From NCBI GenBank assembly GCA_023957375.1, contig JAMLHB010000001.1, positions 62,001 to 126,000 on the forward strand: a DNA stretch of 64,000 nt. Reading direction: 5' to 3'. Within the stretch, counting starts at the first letter, position 1; every line of letters starts with the position of its first letter. Below are positions 39,101 through 47,456 of the stretch, piece after piece. The position numbers and the translations under genes were made by a program. The notes beneath the pieces are model-generated. The model ran no database searches. It saw only the letters and a program-made list of their open reading frames with translations, and was not told the origin of the DNA. Source of the DNA: Flavobacteriales bacterium. GTDB lineage: Bacteria > Bacteroidota > Bacteroidia > Flavobacteriales_F > PHOS-HE28.

Positions 39101-39805
39101 GTCCACCATGTTGGAGTTCACACATCCGTTGTCATCCACCAGGTTCAATTGCACCATGTACTGGCCCGGGGTGGAAAAGGAGTGCGTGGCCGTGGGCGAA
39201 TTCACCGTGGTGCCATCGGCAAAGCTCCAATTGTACTCCACAATGTTGAACCCCGCCGCGGGATATGAGCCGGTACCGTCAAAGGTGATCTCCTCTCCCA
39301 CGCACACCATGGCGGGCGTGGTAGGCTCGCTCATGATGGCCACCGCAGTTGGGCGTTCACAAGGCGTGTAGCAGGTGATGCCGGCAGCGAAATTCCCCAC
39401 ACCGCCTCCGTTGGAGGTGAACTGTAAGGTGAGGCACCCGCTGGTATTGTAAATGGTGGCCGAGCTGATCAACCCTTGCAGTTGCGTACCGGTGTATTCA
39501 CCCAAAAAGTCGGCCGCCGTGCTGTTCCCGTCCCAGATCCGCATCCGGTCGATCGGTTGGGGCAATTGTTGGCTGAGGTCGAAGATGATCCAGTTCAGTG
39601 AAATGGCGTCCCCCGGGGTGTCGGGGCAGACAACCAGCGTGAAATTCTCATTGTTGCCGTAGGTGCCGGTGGGTCCGCCGGTATCCTCGATCACGCCCGA
39701 GCACGTATTGATGGACCCGGCGCTGATGCTGAACTGCTGTGCTTTTGCATGGACGAACGGAAGTAACAACGAAACCACGGCAATCGCGCGTAGGAGTGTT
39801 TTCAT
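36158..39805 (-). CDS. Giant PKD-type T9SS surface protein (type-B sorting)
   Basis: A 1215-aa exported protein. Signal peptide (MKTLLRAIAVVSLLLPFVHAKAQ); a CUB-like start (INTCSGVIEDTGGPTGTYGNNENFTLVVCP); a PKD domain (YNWSFADGTTVNSPTATHSFSTPGQYMVQLNLVDDNGC, about 190-230); a P/Homo B-type proprotein-convertase-like beta domain (SICTNMEHSFLGDLAVQVTCPNG ... NGTWTFTVTDLWGADNGFLCDWSINF, about 310-430); several Ig/PKD/SprB-type repeats (SFTYTVTTPGGCMATSQLEVTV); and a type-B T9SS tail (NAFTPDGNGVNDVFFMSTN ... YDRWGQLVFSTTDPYQPW). Probably a surface adhesin. Start at the signal peptide. Confidence 0.9.
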   Translation of the reverse strand: MKTLLRAIAVVSLLLPFVHAKAQQFSISAGSINTCSGVIEDTGGPTGTYGNNENFTLVVCPDTPGDAISLNWIIFDLSQQLPQPIDRMRIWDGNSTAADFLGEYTGTQLQGLISSATIYNTSGCLTLQFTSNGGGVGNFAAGITCYTPCERPTAVAIMSEPTTPAMVCVGEEITFDGTGSYPAAGFNIVEYNWSFADGTTVNSPTATHSFSTPGQYMVQLNLVDDNGCVNSNMVDLEVLVSTTPNFSGTVESMETCLGAIVDLHGVVQPTTWTGMPEANFGDGVYLPDDLGIPFTSDLVFTQFEPGQSVNTTDDILSICTNMEHSFLGDLAVQVTCPNGQTMVIHQQGGGGTYIGGANDTDNGNNPVPGECWQYCWSASATWGTWAESASSGTTPHVMPGGNPSSNALIPGTYSPVQPFTNLIGCPLNGTWTFTVTDLWGADNGFLCDWSINFDPALIPDTAQFTPVLGSSIDSLGWSGPFLTSDPGDPTEAQATPNVAGSFDYTFHVTDNFGCTYDTTITVTVAPQMEVDAGPALTLCNDSLPMAGAITANGPPNTCNWTVTLYDNWGDGWNGNGSITVTVDGVGTNYYLPTGMQQTVPLTVSSGASISVAFNPGSWNDENSFTLFNDLGVAVYTSPNNPPAGMNWSGTVQCGGAPPVTYAWLPTSGLADPSDATSMVWVTSPTWYFLSVHPTGSPDCAVLDSVLVSPPPQLDPGEDGTAVVCVSSPTFLMTDSLGGTPDPGGSWAANGGAVPDNFAPSNYAPGSYSFTYTVTTPGGCMATSQLEVTVKPDTDPTCCGVPDAGPADVSCDLTIGLHATPGNTGVGEWSGPPGAVFTNNQSPITTVTMPSGSGGSHWFYWRENDGVYCNTVDSVLMTFTDPIVPTFTVTDAICFTYCDGTASATVSGGNAGNGFTYAWSAGTPGTGPDNVEGLCAGDHQLTITDDNGCTGTGSFTIMEPVQLQIDSTATVPVTCSGYCDGQVLIFDGEAVEFSFNNGAAWGSSPVLEGVCEGVYQLLIRDAAGCLANSSVTVTGPPPVIADFVWGPKPSTVEDPTIFFQSTGTGAQTYLWDIAGLATSSNADTVFTFTNEVPGIYRVCLSAFNYNQCIDSVCQFVEIMDVLEPYVPNAFTPDGNGVNDVFFMSTNVRTITDFEMLIYDRWGQLVFSTTDPYQPWIGSRNNSGEVLSSGVYVYRIRYAVKNLQTKREFLGHVTLLK

Positions 39806-39989
39806 CTGGGGAGAACGCGGCTGAATGTGCAAGTTGGTGAAGATAGAGGGCAGTGCCGAAAGCCTTTCGCCTACGAGACCCTTGAAAGGCTGATCGGGTT
39901 GCCTGGACGATGGAATAAGGGCCAACACAACCGGTTGTGCTTATCGCCCACCGTCCCTTTGTGCGGAAACCATGCCCTACCGTTCGGCC

Positions 39990-40754
39990 CTACTGCCCGA
40001 ACAAAGGCATCGAGGACATGTCTTGGATCGCAAAGCCATCGGTGCTGAACAACTTGGTGTCCACCTTGCCTACCACCAAGTCGCGGGTGAACATCTCCAC
40101 CTTCTCCTTGCCGTTCTTGCTGTTCCAGGTGCTCTCCATCACCATGCCTTGGTAGGGAGCCTTTTGCCAACCATCGGCCTTGGCACCCACCATGTGGCCC
40201 AATGCCTCGAATGCGTTGAATTTGATGTCCTCGGCGATCCATGCTTCACCATGGCCGTCCTCGTTGCTGTACGTGTACTTGCGGCAGGTGTGGCCCTCGA
40301 TGGCCTTGGTGTCGTTGGTGCGTTCCACCTTGCCCGAAGCGTTCTCTTCCGTGCCATCATCCGCCACTTTGACCCGCATGCTCTTCATCTTGATCCCGCT
40401 GCGTTGGCCCTTCTTGTCGGTCATCAGCGTATAGGTGAACTTGTTCTTGAGGTCGAAGACCATGCGCATCTGTTCCTGCCCTTTGCCGGTCTGGGGCTCC
40501 ATGGCCATGTGGGCATCGTCGAAGGCCATCAGCATGTGCATGGGGCTGTCCTTCTCGGGGCTGCCGTTCTTGTAGCTGTGGATCTCCCACCGGTAGCTGC
40601 CGGTGAAGCCCAGCGGCGTGAAGGGGGTGTTGTCCTCCTCGACAGTGACCTTCTCTTTCTGGCCGGCGGCCTTCATCAGGTCTTGCAACGATTGTGCGTG
40701 GAGGGTGGCGCTGCAACAGAGCAGGGCGGCGAGCAGAAGGGTAGGGGTACGCAT
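39990..40754 (-). CDS. Secreted DUF4412 protein
   Basis: A 254-aa product with a signal peptide (MRTPTLLLAALLCCSATLHAQS). The body has the DUF4412 pattern: FTGSYRWEIHSYKNG, MHMLMAFDDAHMAMEP, KNKFTYTLMTDKKGQRSGIKM and EGHTCRKYTYSNEDGHGEAWIAEDI. DUF4412 proteins are periplasmic or surface-exposed and of unknown role. The next gene upstream on the strand (40815-43316) encodes a three-copy relative. A minus-strand TACCTTGC box (40780-40773) lies 18-19 nt before the start. Confidence 0.82.
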   Translation of the reverse strand: MRTPTLLLAALLCCSATLHAQSLQDLMKAAGQKEKVTVEEDNTPFTPLGFTGSYRWEIHSYKNGSPEKDSPMHMLMAFDDAHMAMEPQTGKGQEQMRMVFDLKNKFTYTLMTDKKGQRSGIKMKSMRVKVADDGTEENASGKVERTNDTKAIEGHTCRKYTYSNEDGHGEAWIAEDIKFNAFEALGHMVGAKADGWQKAPYQGMVMESTWNSKNGKEKVEMFTRDLVVGKVDTKLFSTDGFAIQDMSSMPLFGQ

Positions 40755-40772
40755 GGCGGAATGATTGGGGCA

Positions 40773-40780
40773 GCAAGGTA
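40773..40780 (-). promoter_or_regulatory. Candidate -7 box for the DUF4412 gene
   Basis: TACCTTGC on the minus strand, 18 nt before the ATG at 40754, indicating that the gene has its own promoter and is not only read through from the three-copy relative upstream. Confidence 0.4.
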
Positions 40781-40814
40781 CTTCGGCGGGCGGAAAGGCG
40801 GCGGTGATGAGCGG

Positions 40815-43316
40815 TCACTTCCAGCTCTCCTTCGTGATCTCGAACACCTTGGGGTCCACCGGGCCGGGCTTCAGCTCCAGCATCTTCATTACCAAGTGGT
40901 CGCCGCCTTGGTAGGTGTAGTCCACTTCCAGCGGCATGCCGGGCGCGGTGCTGGTGACCATATTTCCCAGTAGGAGGACCTCGATGCCGCCCCATTTCTT
41001 GCGCGCGCCCACCACATCCTGGAAGAGGGACGGCGTTGCGGGGTCCACCCAGCTGGTGCGGCGCGTGGTGGGGATCTGGTACAGCCGCTTCTCGCAGGTG
41101 CGCCCGTGGATCTTCTTTGTGCCGGTGATCACCGAGTCCGGGTGGGCAGGGGCCACGGTGGAGGTGAAGTATTGCTGAAGCAGGGAGTGGCCGGTGGTGG
41201 TAACGGTGCTGTCGGCCGCCAAGGCGTACTGCGTTTCGCGTGCGCGCTTGCGGTCCAGCACGTAGGCGCGGGTGTGCGTGTTGGGCAGGGGGCCTTCCGC
41301 ATGCCCCAGCACTAAGCTGCGGGTGCTGTCGCTGGCGTAGAAGACGGTCCAGGTGTTGGTCGCGCCCTGCGCATTGGTGAGGGTGTACTCCAGTACGGCG
41401 GTGCCGATGAACTGGTTGGTGCGGCTTGCCATCACGCTTTCCATGTGCGGGTTCAGCTTGGCGCGCCGCGTACCGCCGACACCGTCCCCGTGCCCGGTGC
41501 CGGTACCCGCAGTGGGCTGCCTGCCGGTAACGCCTGTTCGCTTGGGCGGTGCCTGCGGTGTGGGCGGCGGCGGAATACCCGCGTCGTCCGGGTCCACGTC
41601 GATCTTCACGGGCTTGGGTTCGTGGGCAGGCATCAGCAGCATCTCCCCGTCCGGTGAAGCCTCCACCATGCGGGTCATGCTCCTCGGCTCCAAGGGTATT
41701 TCCCTGTCGGGCACCCTGTCCGTGCCGCGCTGGTCGGGATCCACTTCCATGCTGGGCATTTCCACATCGCGCACATCACGGATCCGCACATCCGGTATGG
41801 TTTCCACCGCCGGGCTGCGCCGTTCCTCCAAGCGCTCATCGCGCACCCGGTAATAGCGCAGGTCGGCCACGGGCGGCTTCGCCTTGCCGGGCTTGTAACT
41901 GGTCAGGTGCGTGCCCATCACGGCCATCGGCATCGGCTTATCCGCCACGCCGAAGAACAGCAGGTCCTTCATCTTTTGGCCCATGCGCTGCACCATCCAA
42001 TGGCGCATGTCGAACACCGGGTTCAGCACCTCTTTCTCCGGGATCCAGAAGTGGCTGAGGAAACGTTCGTTCGTGGTGTGCAATGTGCAGGTGCGCCCCA
42101 GCATTTTGCGCGTGTGTTCGGTGGCCGTCATGGGCATGTCCAGCCCGTCCCCGAACTCCTTCAAGCCTACGTTCTGCAGCGTGCTGATGTACAGCTTGGG
42201 GATCACGTGCCCGCTCATTTCGTTGTGCGTGGCCATCACCACATCGGCATCGAGGTCCACGGCGTAGAAGAGGTAGCCCTCATCATCGGGATCGTCCATG
42301 ATCAGCACCGCGCGGCGGGCATCGGCCCAGTAGGTGTACTTGGCCAGGCGGTGCGTGGTATCGCGGCCGGTCCTCTTGTCGGGCAGGCCGATCACCATGG
42401 AAGGCGTTTCCGCCGTGAGCGTGCCGATGAATTGGTTGTCGGGGATGTTGCGCTTCTCGGGTTCCGGGGTGTAGGCAGCGGGCAGGCTGTCGGGCTTCAG
42501 GTCGCTCACGTAGGCGCGCATCCACGCGGGCAGGGTGCCGATGCCGCTGTTGTTGTTCCAGAGGAAGCGCTGCTCCATCACTACGCCGGGTTCGCCATCG
42601 ATGGTGGGCATGGGCGCTGCACCGGGGGTGACCGATACCACTTCGATGCTGCTTGCGCCGGTACTGTACCTGCGCTTCGTCCATGCTGCGCGCATGCTGG
42701 GGCCGGCGGTTCGAGAGCACAGTGCGGTCAGGAACTCCAGTTCGCCTTCGCGGCACAGCCACGGCGCCCACACCTGCATATCGGCGAAGAGCTTGGGGTG
42801 CTGATCGGTGCGCCAGTAGTAGGTGGTGTCCTTGTTGCCATCGGTACCGAGGAACTCTTCGCACTGCGCGCCGAGGAGGTTCGCCGTGCGCCCTGTGGTC
42901 CGCACCGAATCGCTCCAGATCGTGCGGAAATAGCCCACGTTCGGCACGTGCAGGTCCTCCACCATGAAGTGCGTGCGCCCGTTGTCCGTGGCGGCTTCCA
43001 TGCGGATGTTGGCGGCGAGGTCGATGAAGTACATGCGCCGCAGCTTGCCTTGCTGGTCGATGTCCTGGATCACCACGCGGTGCTTGTCGCTCCAGAAGTC
43101 GAAGCGGCGGCCACCTTGTTTCTGCACGCTCCATGTGCCGGTGAAGGCGTTGGTGTGCAGCGGATCGCGCTTCGGCAAGGTGTAGCGCACGGGCTTGGCG
43201 CTGAACGCCACTTCCTGCATCCACCGGGGCAGTGTGCCGGGATTGGCGGGGGATGCGGATTGGGCGTGGGTCGCCGCTCCAAGCAGGAAGAGGAGCGCGA
43301 AAAGGGTAGGACGCAT
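40815..43316 (-). CDS. Secreted protein with three DUF4412-like domains
   Basis: An 833-aa product with a signal peptide (MRPTLFALLFLLGAATHAQS). Three similar modules begin NAFTGTWSV (about 55), NQFIGTLTA (about 295) and NQFIGTAVL (about 635). Each continues with F-W/YWSD-R-VL/VI-D... and later a 'GRTC' loop (LGAQCEEFLG, GRTCTLHTT, GRTCEKRLY), the same order as in the single-domain neighbour. A Pro/Arg/Asp-rich linker (about 480-610, with GIPPPPTPQAPPKRTG) separates modules 2 and 3. I interpret it as an in-tandem expansion of DUF4412. Function unknown; presumably exported. Confidence 0.75.
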   Translation of the reverse strand: MRPTLFALLFLLGAATHAQSASPANPGTLPRWMQEVAFSAKPVRYTLPKRDPLHTNAFTGTWSVQKQGGRRFDFWSDKHRVVIQDIDQQGKLRRMYFIDLAANIRMEAATDNGRTHFMVEDLHVPNVGYFRTIWSDSVRTTGRTANLLGAQCEEFLGTDGNKDTTYYWRTDQHPKLFADMQVWAPWLCREGELEFLTALCSRTAGPSMRAAWTKRRYSTGASSIEVVSVTPGAAPMPTIDGEPGVVMEQRFLWNNNSGIGTLPAWMRAYVSDLKPDSLPAAYTPEPEKRNIPDNQFIGTLTAETPSMVIGLPDKRTGRDTTHRLAKYTYWADARRAVLIMDDPDDEGYLFYAVDLDADVVMATHNEMSGHVIPKLYISTLQNVGLKEFGDGLDMPMTATEHTRKMLGRTCTLHTTNERFLSHFWIPEKEVLNPVFDMRHWMVQRMGQKMKDLLFFGVADKPMPMAVMGTHLTSYKPGKAKPPVADLRYYRVRDERLEERRSPAVETIPDVRIRDVRDVEMPSMEVDPDQRGTDRVPDREIPLEPRSMTRMVEASPDGEMLLMPAHEPKPVKIDVDPDDAGIPPPPTPQAPPKRTGVTGRQPTAGTGTGHGDGVGGTRRAKLNPHMESVMASRTNQFIGTAVLEYTLTNAQGATNTWTVFYASDSTRSLVLGHAEGPLPNTHTRAYVLDRKRARETQYALAADSTVTTTGHSLLQQYFTSTVAPAHPDSVITGTKKIHGRTCEKRLYQIPTTRRTSWVDPATPSLFQDVVGARKKWGGIEVLLLGNMVTSTAPGMPLEVDYTYQGGDHLVMKMLELKPGPVDPKVFEITKESWK

Positions 43317-43376
43317 GGCGCGAAGGTCGGGTGAAGGATGCGGCGGCAAGGCAACAATCGGGCCAGCGCGGTGTGC

Positions 43377-43838
43377 TCAGTCCGTCAGTTTGAAACGCAT
43401 GGGCAACGATTGCCGCACGCACACCGGTTTGCCGCCCTGCATGCCAGGCTTCCATGCGGGCATGGCCTTCACCACGCGCAGGGCTTCCTCATCGCAGCCG
43501 TAGCCGATGCCGCGGATCACCTCGACGTTGCTCACCGATCCATCCTTTTCCACAACGAACTGCATCAGGACCAGGCCTTCATGCCGAAGGTTCTTGGCTT
43601 CTTCCGGGTACTTCAGATGCTCGCTCACATACGCGGACAAGGCCGGCATGCCACCGGGGAACGAAGGCATTTCTTCCACCACGATCAGCACCTGGTTGCT
43701 ATCCGGCACTTCGGGCCAGGGCGTATCAATGATCGGAGGGTCGTCGATGATCGGTACGTGGCGGATGTTCGGGTCGCCTTCCTGGGCCATGGTCGTGAGG
43801 CTGGCCACAAGCATGGCAAGGGTGTATGTGAGGCGCAT
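43377..43838 (-). CDS. TonB C-terminal-domain protein
   Basis: A 153-aa product with a signal peptide-like N-terminus (MRLTYTLAMLVASLTTMAQ), a short acidic/Pro spacer (VPIIDDPPIIDTPWPEVPD) and a TonB_C domain: FPGGMPALSAYVSEHLKYPEEAKNLRHEGLVLMQFVVEKDGSVSNVEVIRGIGYGCDEEALRVVKAMPAWKPGMQGGKPV. It has no N-terminal membrane anchor of classical TonB, so it is likely a periplasmic stand-alone TonB-like domain, common in Bacteroidota, rather than a motor-coupled energy transducer. Confidence 0.88.
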   Translation of the reverse strand: MRLTYTLAMLVASLTTMAQEGDPNIRHVPIIDDPPIIDTPWPEVPDSNQVLIVVEEMPSFPGGMPALSAYVSEHLKYPEEAKNLRHEGLVLMQFVVEKDGSVSNVEVIRGIGYGCDEEALRVVKAMPAWKPGMQGGKPVCVRQSLPMRFKLTD

Positions 43839-43883
43839 CAGCGTCGGTTTCGTCGAGGTAGGGAATAAACGTGGAATAGCGTC

Positions 43884-44408
43884 CTAAAGCGCCACTACCA
43901 GGTCCATGTTTGCCGCATCCAGCTTTCCCAGGAGCCGCTCCGCCCGCTTGGCATTTTTAGCCCGTGCCAGCGACCAGGCCCGGTCGGAAATGGCCTGTAG
44001 GGCATGGTACATGTCCGGTCGAAAGGGAGCGGGGTCGCTATTTTCGAATGCGGCGGCAATGGCCCGGTATGGTGCACCTGCCCCAGGGGTGCCCGCGTCG
44101 AACACGGCGGCCAGACCGTTGTACGTGGAGGCCATCACCCAGCCATCATCTTCTTCCGGAAACACCTGCCTCCACCGGCGCGTCAGTGCGTCGGTGCGAT
44201 CAGCCAGTTCATCGGCCAAAATTTTCCGCTGCGCCGGGTCCCGGGTTGCATGCAAGGCGAGAACTTGGTCGGCGATCCACGGTGCGGTGGAATGGATGCC
44301 TTGCACAAGGGCAGTTGAATCACTCGATGCCATTGTGCGCGGTTGTTGAGCGCTTGCCCAAGAGGTGAAGCCCAGTGCAGCGAGGAGGAGGATAAACCGT
44401 GCGTCCAT
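43884..44408 (-). CDS. Secreted protein of unknown function
   Basis: A 174-aa product with a clear signal peptide (MDARFILLLAALGFTSWASAQ) and an alpha-helical, charged mature part (e.g. ILADELADRTDALTRRWRQVFPEEDD and SLARAKNAKRAERLLGKLDAAN). No family recognised. Its promoter has an exact -7 match (TAGCTTTG) ending only 5 nt before this ATG; because the signal peptide fixes the start, this is a good candidate for a leaderless transcript. Confidence 0.7.
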   Translation of the reverse strand: MDARFILLLAALGFTSWASAQQPRTMASSDSTALVQGIHSTAPWIADQVLALHATRDPAQRKILADELADRTDALTRRWRQVFPEEDDGWVMASTYNGLAAVFDAGTPGAGAPYRAIAAAFENSDPAPFRPDMYHALQAISDRAWSLARAKNAKRAERLLGKLDAANMDLVVAL

Positions 44409-44413
44409 GCATC

Positions 44414-44421
44414 ACAAAGCT
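44414..44421 (-). promoter_or_regulatory. -7 box immediately before a signal-peptide gene
   Basis: Minus-strand TAGCTTTG matches TAnnTTTG exactly and ends 5 nt before the ATG at 44408. A transcript begun at the usual distance from the -7 would have no leader. Confidence 0.45.
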
Positions 44422-44472
44422 ATACAATCGCAGAGAGCCGGATCCAGCAGGGAAGGCGAACGAGCGCCGCTG

Positions 44473-45069
44473 CTACTGGTGCAAACGGAACTGCCAGCCC
44501 AGCCCGGCGCTGAGGATGGCCTCGTCCAGCTTGATAGTGCCCTGCGGGCCACCTTCATAGCGCGACCGAAGCAACCGCAGGTCCACGAAGAAGTGGAAGT
44601 AGTCCCACACCGCGTAAGAGAGGCTGCCGCACAACGCCATGGTGGGCACTATCCGCATGGGGAGCGGATCAGTTACGGGACGCTCCAAGGCGATCATTGG
44701 GACGATGGGTTCGTTTGCGGGCTTCACGAAGGAAACGCCGGCCTGCACACCGGCGGAAAGGTCCAGTCGACCGTGCATGCTGTGAAGAAAGGGGCCGAAG
44801 GAGACTTGGCTGTTCGCTTCCAGCGGAGCGGGCTTCTGCTGGCTGTTCACGTACCAAAAGCCGTCTCCGCGAAAGCTGATGCGGTCCTCCGGGAAGTACT
44901 CCAGCTTGCCGCCCAAGTAAATGTTGGTGGTGCCGCCGTCAAACAGGAACCCCGGGCTGATGGCCGCAGAGGCACGGAGCAGCCCCGCGCCGGTGTACGG
45001 AACTGCCTCTTGTGCACGCACCATGAACGAAGTCGCTAATGCGCCGAGAAGAACAAGCGGCTTCACCAT
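44473..45069 (-). CDS. Outer-membrane beta-barrel-like protein
   Basis: A 198-aa exported product (signal peptide MVKPLVLLGALATSFMVRAQ). The mature chain alternates hydrophobic and polar residues and ends with Gln (GLGWQFRLHQ), with strands such as IYLGGKLEYFPEDRISFRGDGFWYV and YFHFFVDLRLLRSRYEGG, as expected for a small outer-membrane barrel. Function unknown. Its ATG lies inside the last codons of the upstream gene (7-bp overlap), so the two are translated together. Confidence 0.7.
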   Translation of the reverse strand: MVKPLVLLGALATSFMVRAQEAVPYTGAGLLRASAAISPGFLFDGGTTNIYLGGKLEYFPEDRISFRGDGFWYVNSQQKPAPLEANSQVSFGPFLHSMHGRLDLSAGVQAGVSFVKPANEPIVPMIALERPVTDPLPMRIVPTMALCGSLSYAVWDYFHFFVDLRLLRSRYEGGPQGTIKLDEAILSAGLGWQFRLHQ

Positions 45070-45680
45070 GCGTGGAAGAGTTTGTAGTTGAAGCCAAGGT
45101 GGAAAAGCAAATGACCTTCCAGGCTGCCCCCTTTTTCATGGTGGAATTCCACGCGGCTATTGTGCTGGTCGGCGTGAACGTCGGTGCCCAAGTGGATCAT
45201 GTACTGGCTCACCACGGAGAGGTCGAAGCGGTCGCTGAGGTTGAGGTGGGTGCCCGCACCGGCTTGCACGGCGCTGCTCCAGCGTTCAGCCCGGTTGGCG
45301 GCATCGCCGTTGGCCAGTTGCCGCGTGTAGTCGAAGCAGTGGCCGGCCAGCACATAAGGTTGCAGCAGCCTTCGTTCCGTGCCGGCAGGCAGTACGTAGA
45401 ACAGCACGCTCCAGCCGATGTGCTGGTCCTGCCGGTGGGCAAAATCGCCGATGTTGGCCGTGAAGTAGTCGTAGTACCAATCCGTGTTCACCCGCTCGGC
45501 CAAGCGTATCCGGAACTGCCCGCCGAAGCCGCTGCCGGTGCTGCCCGCGTCGCCGTCGTTGAAGAAACTCATGGAACTGCGCCCGCCAAAGCTCACTACT
45601 CCAGCATCCTGCCAGCTTTGCGCCGATGCGGTTGCCCACAGGCAGGTGGCTGCGGTGAAGAGCTTGATGCGGTGGTGCAT
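45063..45680 (-). CDS. Outer-membrane beta-barrel-like protein
   Basis: A 205-aa exported product (MHHRIKLFTAATCLWATASAQS). Amphipathic strands GFGGQFRIRLAERVNTDWYYDYF, IGWSVLFYVLPAG and LLFHLGFNYKLFHAW, ending in an aromatic residue (W), give the appearance of an eight- to ten-stranded outer-membrane barrel. It overlaps the next barrel gene by 7 bp; the pair may be subunits or paralogs. No ligand can be named. Confidence 0.72.
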   Translation of the reverse strand: MHHRIKLFTAATCLWATASAQSWQDAGVVSFGGRSSMSFFNDGDAGSTGSGFGGQFRIRLAERVNTDWYYDYFTANIGDFAHRQDQHIGWSVLFYVLPAGTERRLLQPYVLAGHCFDYTRQLANGDAANRAERWSSAVQAGAGTHLNLSDRFDLSVVSQYMIHLGTDVHADQHNSRVEFHHEKGGSLEGHLLFHLGFNYKLFHAW

Positions 45681-45797
45681 GGCAGGGAAACGCATGGGGC
45701 ACATCGTCTCGTATGCGATGAGGTTGAAGAGCTCCTATGATGTTGACGGAAGGGCCTGCTGCCTCGGGTTGGAAAGCCGGTACAAGGTGCCGCTTTT

Positions 45798-46184
45798 TCA
45801 GCCTTGCGTGGCGGGATGCAGGAACAGCATGCGCCCGAACTGCAACGTCAACGCCGCGTAGATGCCGGTGAGCACCCAAAAGAGCGTTCCAAAGCCGGGG
45901 TCAATGGCAGCCTTCAACAGTGCTAACGCCCCCATGGTGAAGTGCAGAAAGTTGCCGAGGAGGATGGCCTTGCCATAGATGCCACCAAGCACCGATGCCT
46001 TCGCCGTCCAGTTCATCACGGCGAAGCCGAGGTAGAGCGCACCGGCCAATTGCAGCAGCACGGGAACCGCACCCGTGGCAGGTTGACCCAAGAAGGCCAA
46101 GGTTTCTTCCGGTGCGAAGGAGAACAGCAACCCCAATGCGGCCAGCACGGTGGCACTAGCGATCATCACGTAGCGGGAGTTCAT
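45798..46184 (-). CDS. Small integral membrane protein
   Basis: A 128-aa protein with four predicted membrane helices (MIASATVLAALGLLFSF; VLLQLAGALYLGFAVMNW; ILLGNFLHFTMGALALL; LFWVLTGIYAALTLQFG). No family name recognised with certainty; it resembles small DUF-type membrane proteins such as DoxX-like or DUF4345-like ones. Start chosen at 46184 (MNSRYVMI); an ATG eight codons earlier is possible. Confidence 0.68.
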   Translation of the reverse strand: MNSRYVMIASATVLAALGLLFSFAPEETLAFLGQPATGAVPVLLQLAGALYLGFAVMNWTAKASVLGGIYGKAILLGNFLHFTMGALALLKAAIDPGFGTLFWVLTGIYAALTLQFGRMLFLHPATQG

Positions 46185-46232
46185 TTTGGTCGGAACTGTC
46201 AATTGCATGCAGCACTGCGGCAGTTCCGCTGA

Positions 46233-46607
46233 TTATCTGGTGTACAGGAGGAGGTCCAATTCATCCTCCAACCGCTTGAAATCCTTGTCTGCGGTCATCA
46301 ACCTCACTCCCAGGAACCGCGCGGATGCCGCAATGATGGCATCGGGCACCTCCAAGCCGGTAGCACGGCGCAGCAGGATGGCATCCGCATTTATTACGGG
46401 ATTGCTTTCCACCACAGGAACCTGCATCAGGAAATTCTCGATCAGGTCAATGGCCGGGGCATCGATCTTCGGGTAGCTCAACAACTCGATGCGTGTAATG
46501 AACGAGATGTACAGGTCCTGGCCGTCGATCAATTTGGCCAATGCCATGTCGCCCTTCAGCGCGTAGAGCACGATGTTGGTGTCTACCAACAAGCGACTAC
46601 CAGCCAT
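46233..46607 (-). CDS. PIN-domain toxin, VapC type
   Basis: A 124-aa protein with the PIN-domain ribonuclease fold. The four acidic residues expected for Mg2+ binding are seen: Asp9 (LLVDTNIVLY), Glu41 (ITRIELLSY), Asp89 (EVPDAIIAASA) and Asp107/Asp109 (TADKDF). VapC toxins cut specific RNAs. Its partner antitoxin gene begins 160 nt upstream and overlaps its 5' end by 11 bp, so both are made from one message. Confidence 0.85.
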   Translation of the reverse strand: MAGSRLLVDTNIVLYALKGDMALAKLIDGQDLYISFITRIELLSYPKIDAPAIDLIENFLMQVPVVESNPVINADAILLRRATGLEVPDAIIAASARFLGVRLMTADKDFKRLEDELDLLLYTR

Positions 46608-46767
46608 CGCGCATCTTCTTCTGGATGACCAAAGGGTCCTCCTTCAGCTTCAGCTTTCCGGCAAAGCTCAACACGTCCACGCCTTTTTTGCGGCGAACGC
46701 GCTTTTTGCTCTTCAACAGCGCGGAAAGCTGTTGCCGTGTGGTGGTGCGTTTGATGATGGTGGTCAT
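46597..46767 (-). CDS. Antitoxin of the VapC-type pair
   Basis: A 56-aa basic protein (MTTIIKRTTTRQQLSALLKS at its start) with an N-terminal segment suited to DNA binding and a C-terminal tail (EDPLVIQKKMRDGW) of the sort that plugs a PIN active site. I recognise the form, not a named family. Its reading frame runs into the toxin gene, which is typical of toxin-antitoxin operons. An exact -7 box (TACCTTTG) lies 15 nt upstream. Confidence 0.72.
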   Translation of the reverse strand: MTTIIKRTTTRQQLSALLKSKKRVRRKKGVDVLSFAGKLKLKEDPLVIQKKMRDGW

Positions 46768-46782
46768 GGCTCTGACTTGGAT

Positions 46783-46790
46783 CAAAGGTA
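46783..46790 (-). promoter_or_regulatory. -7 box of the toxin-antitoxin operon
   Basis: Minus-strand TACCTTTG, an exact match to the Bacteroidota consensus, 15 nt before the antitoxin start at 46767. The antitoxin is expected to repress from near this site, but I see no clear operator repeat. Confidence 0.45.
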
Positions 46791-46808
46791 AACCGGATGC
46801 AAGGAAGC

Positions 46809-47452
<644 letters not shown>

Positions 47453-47456
<4 letters not shown>

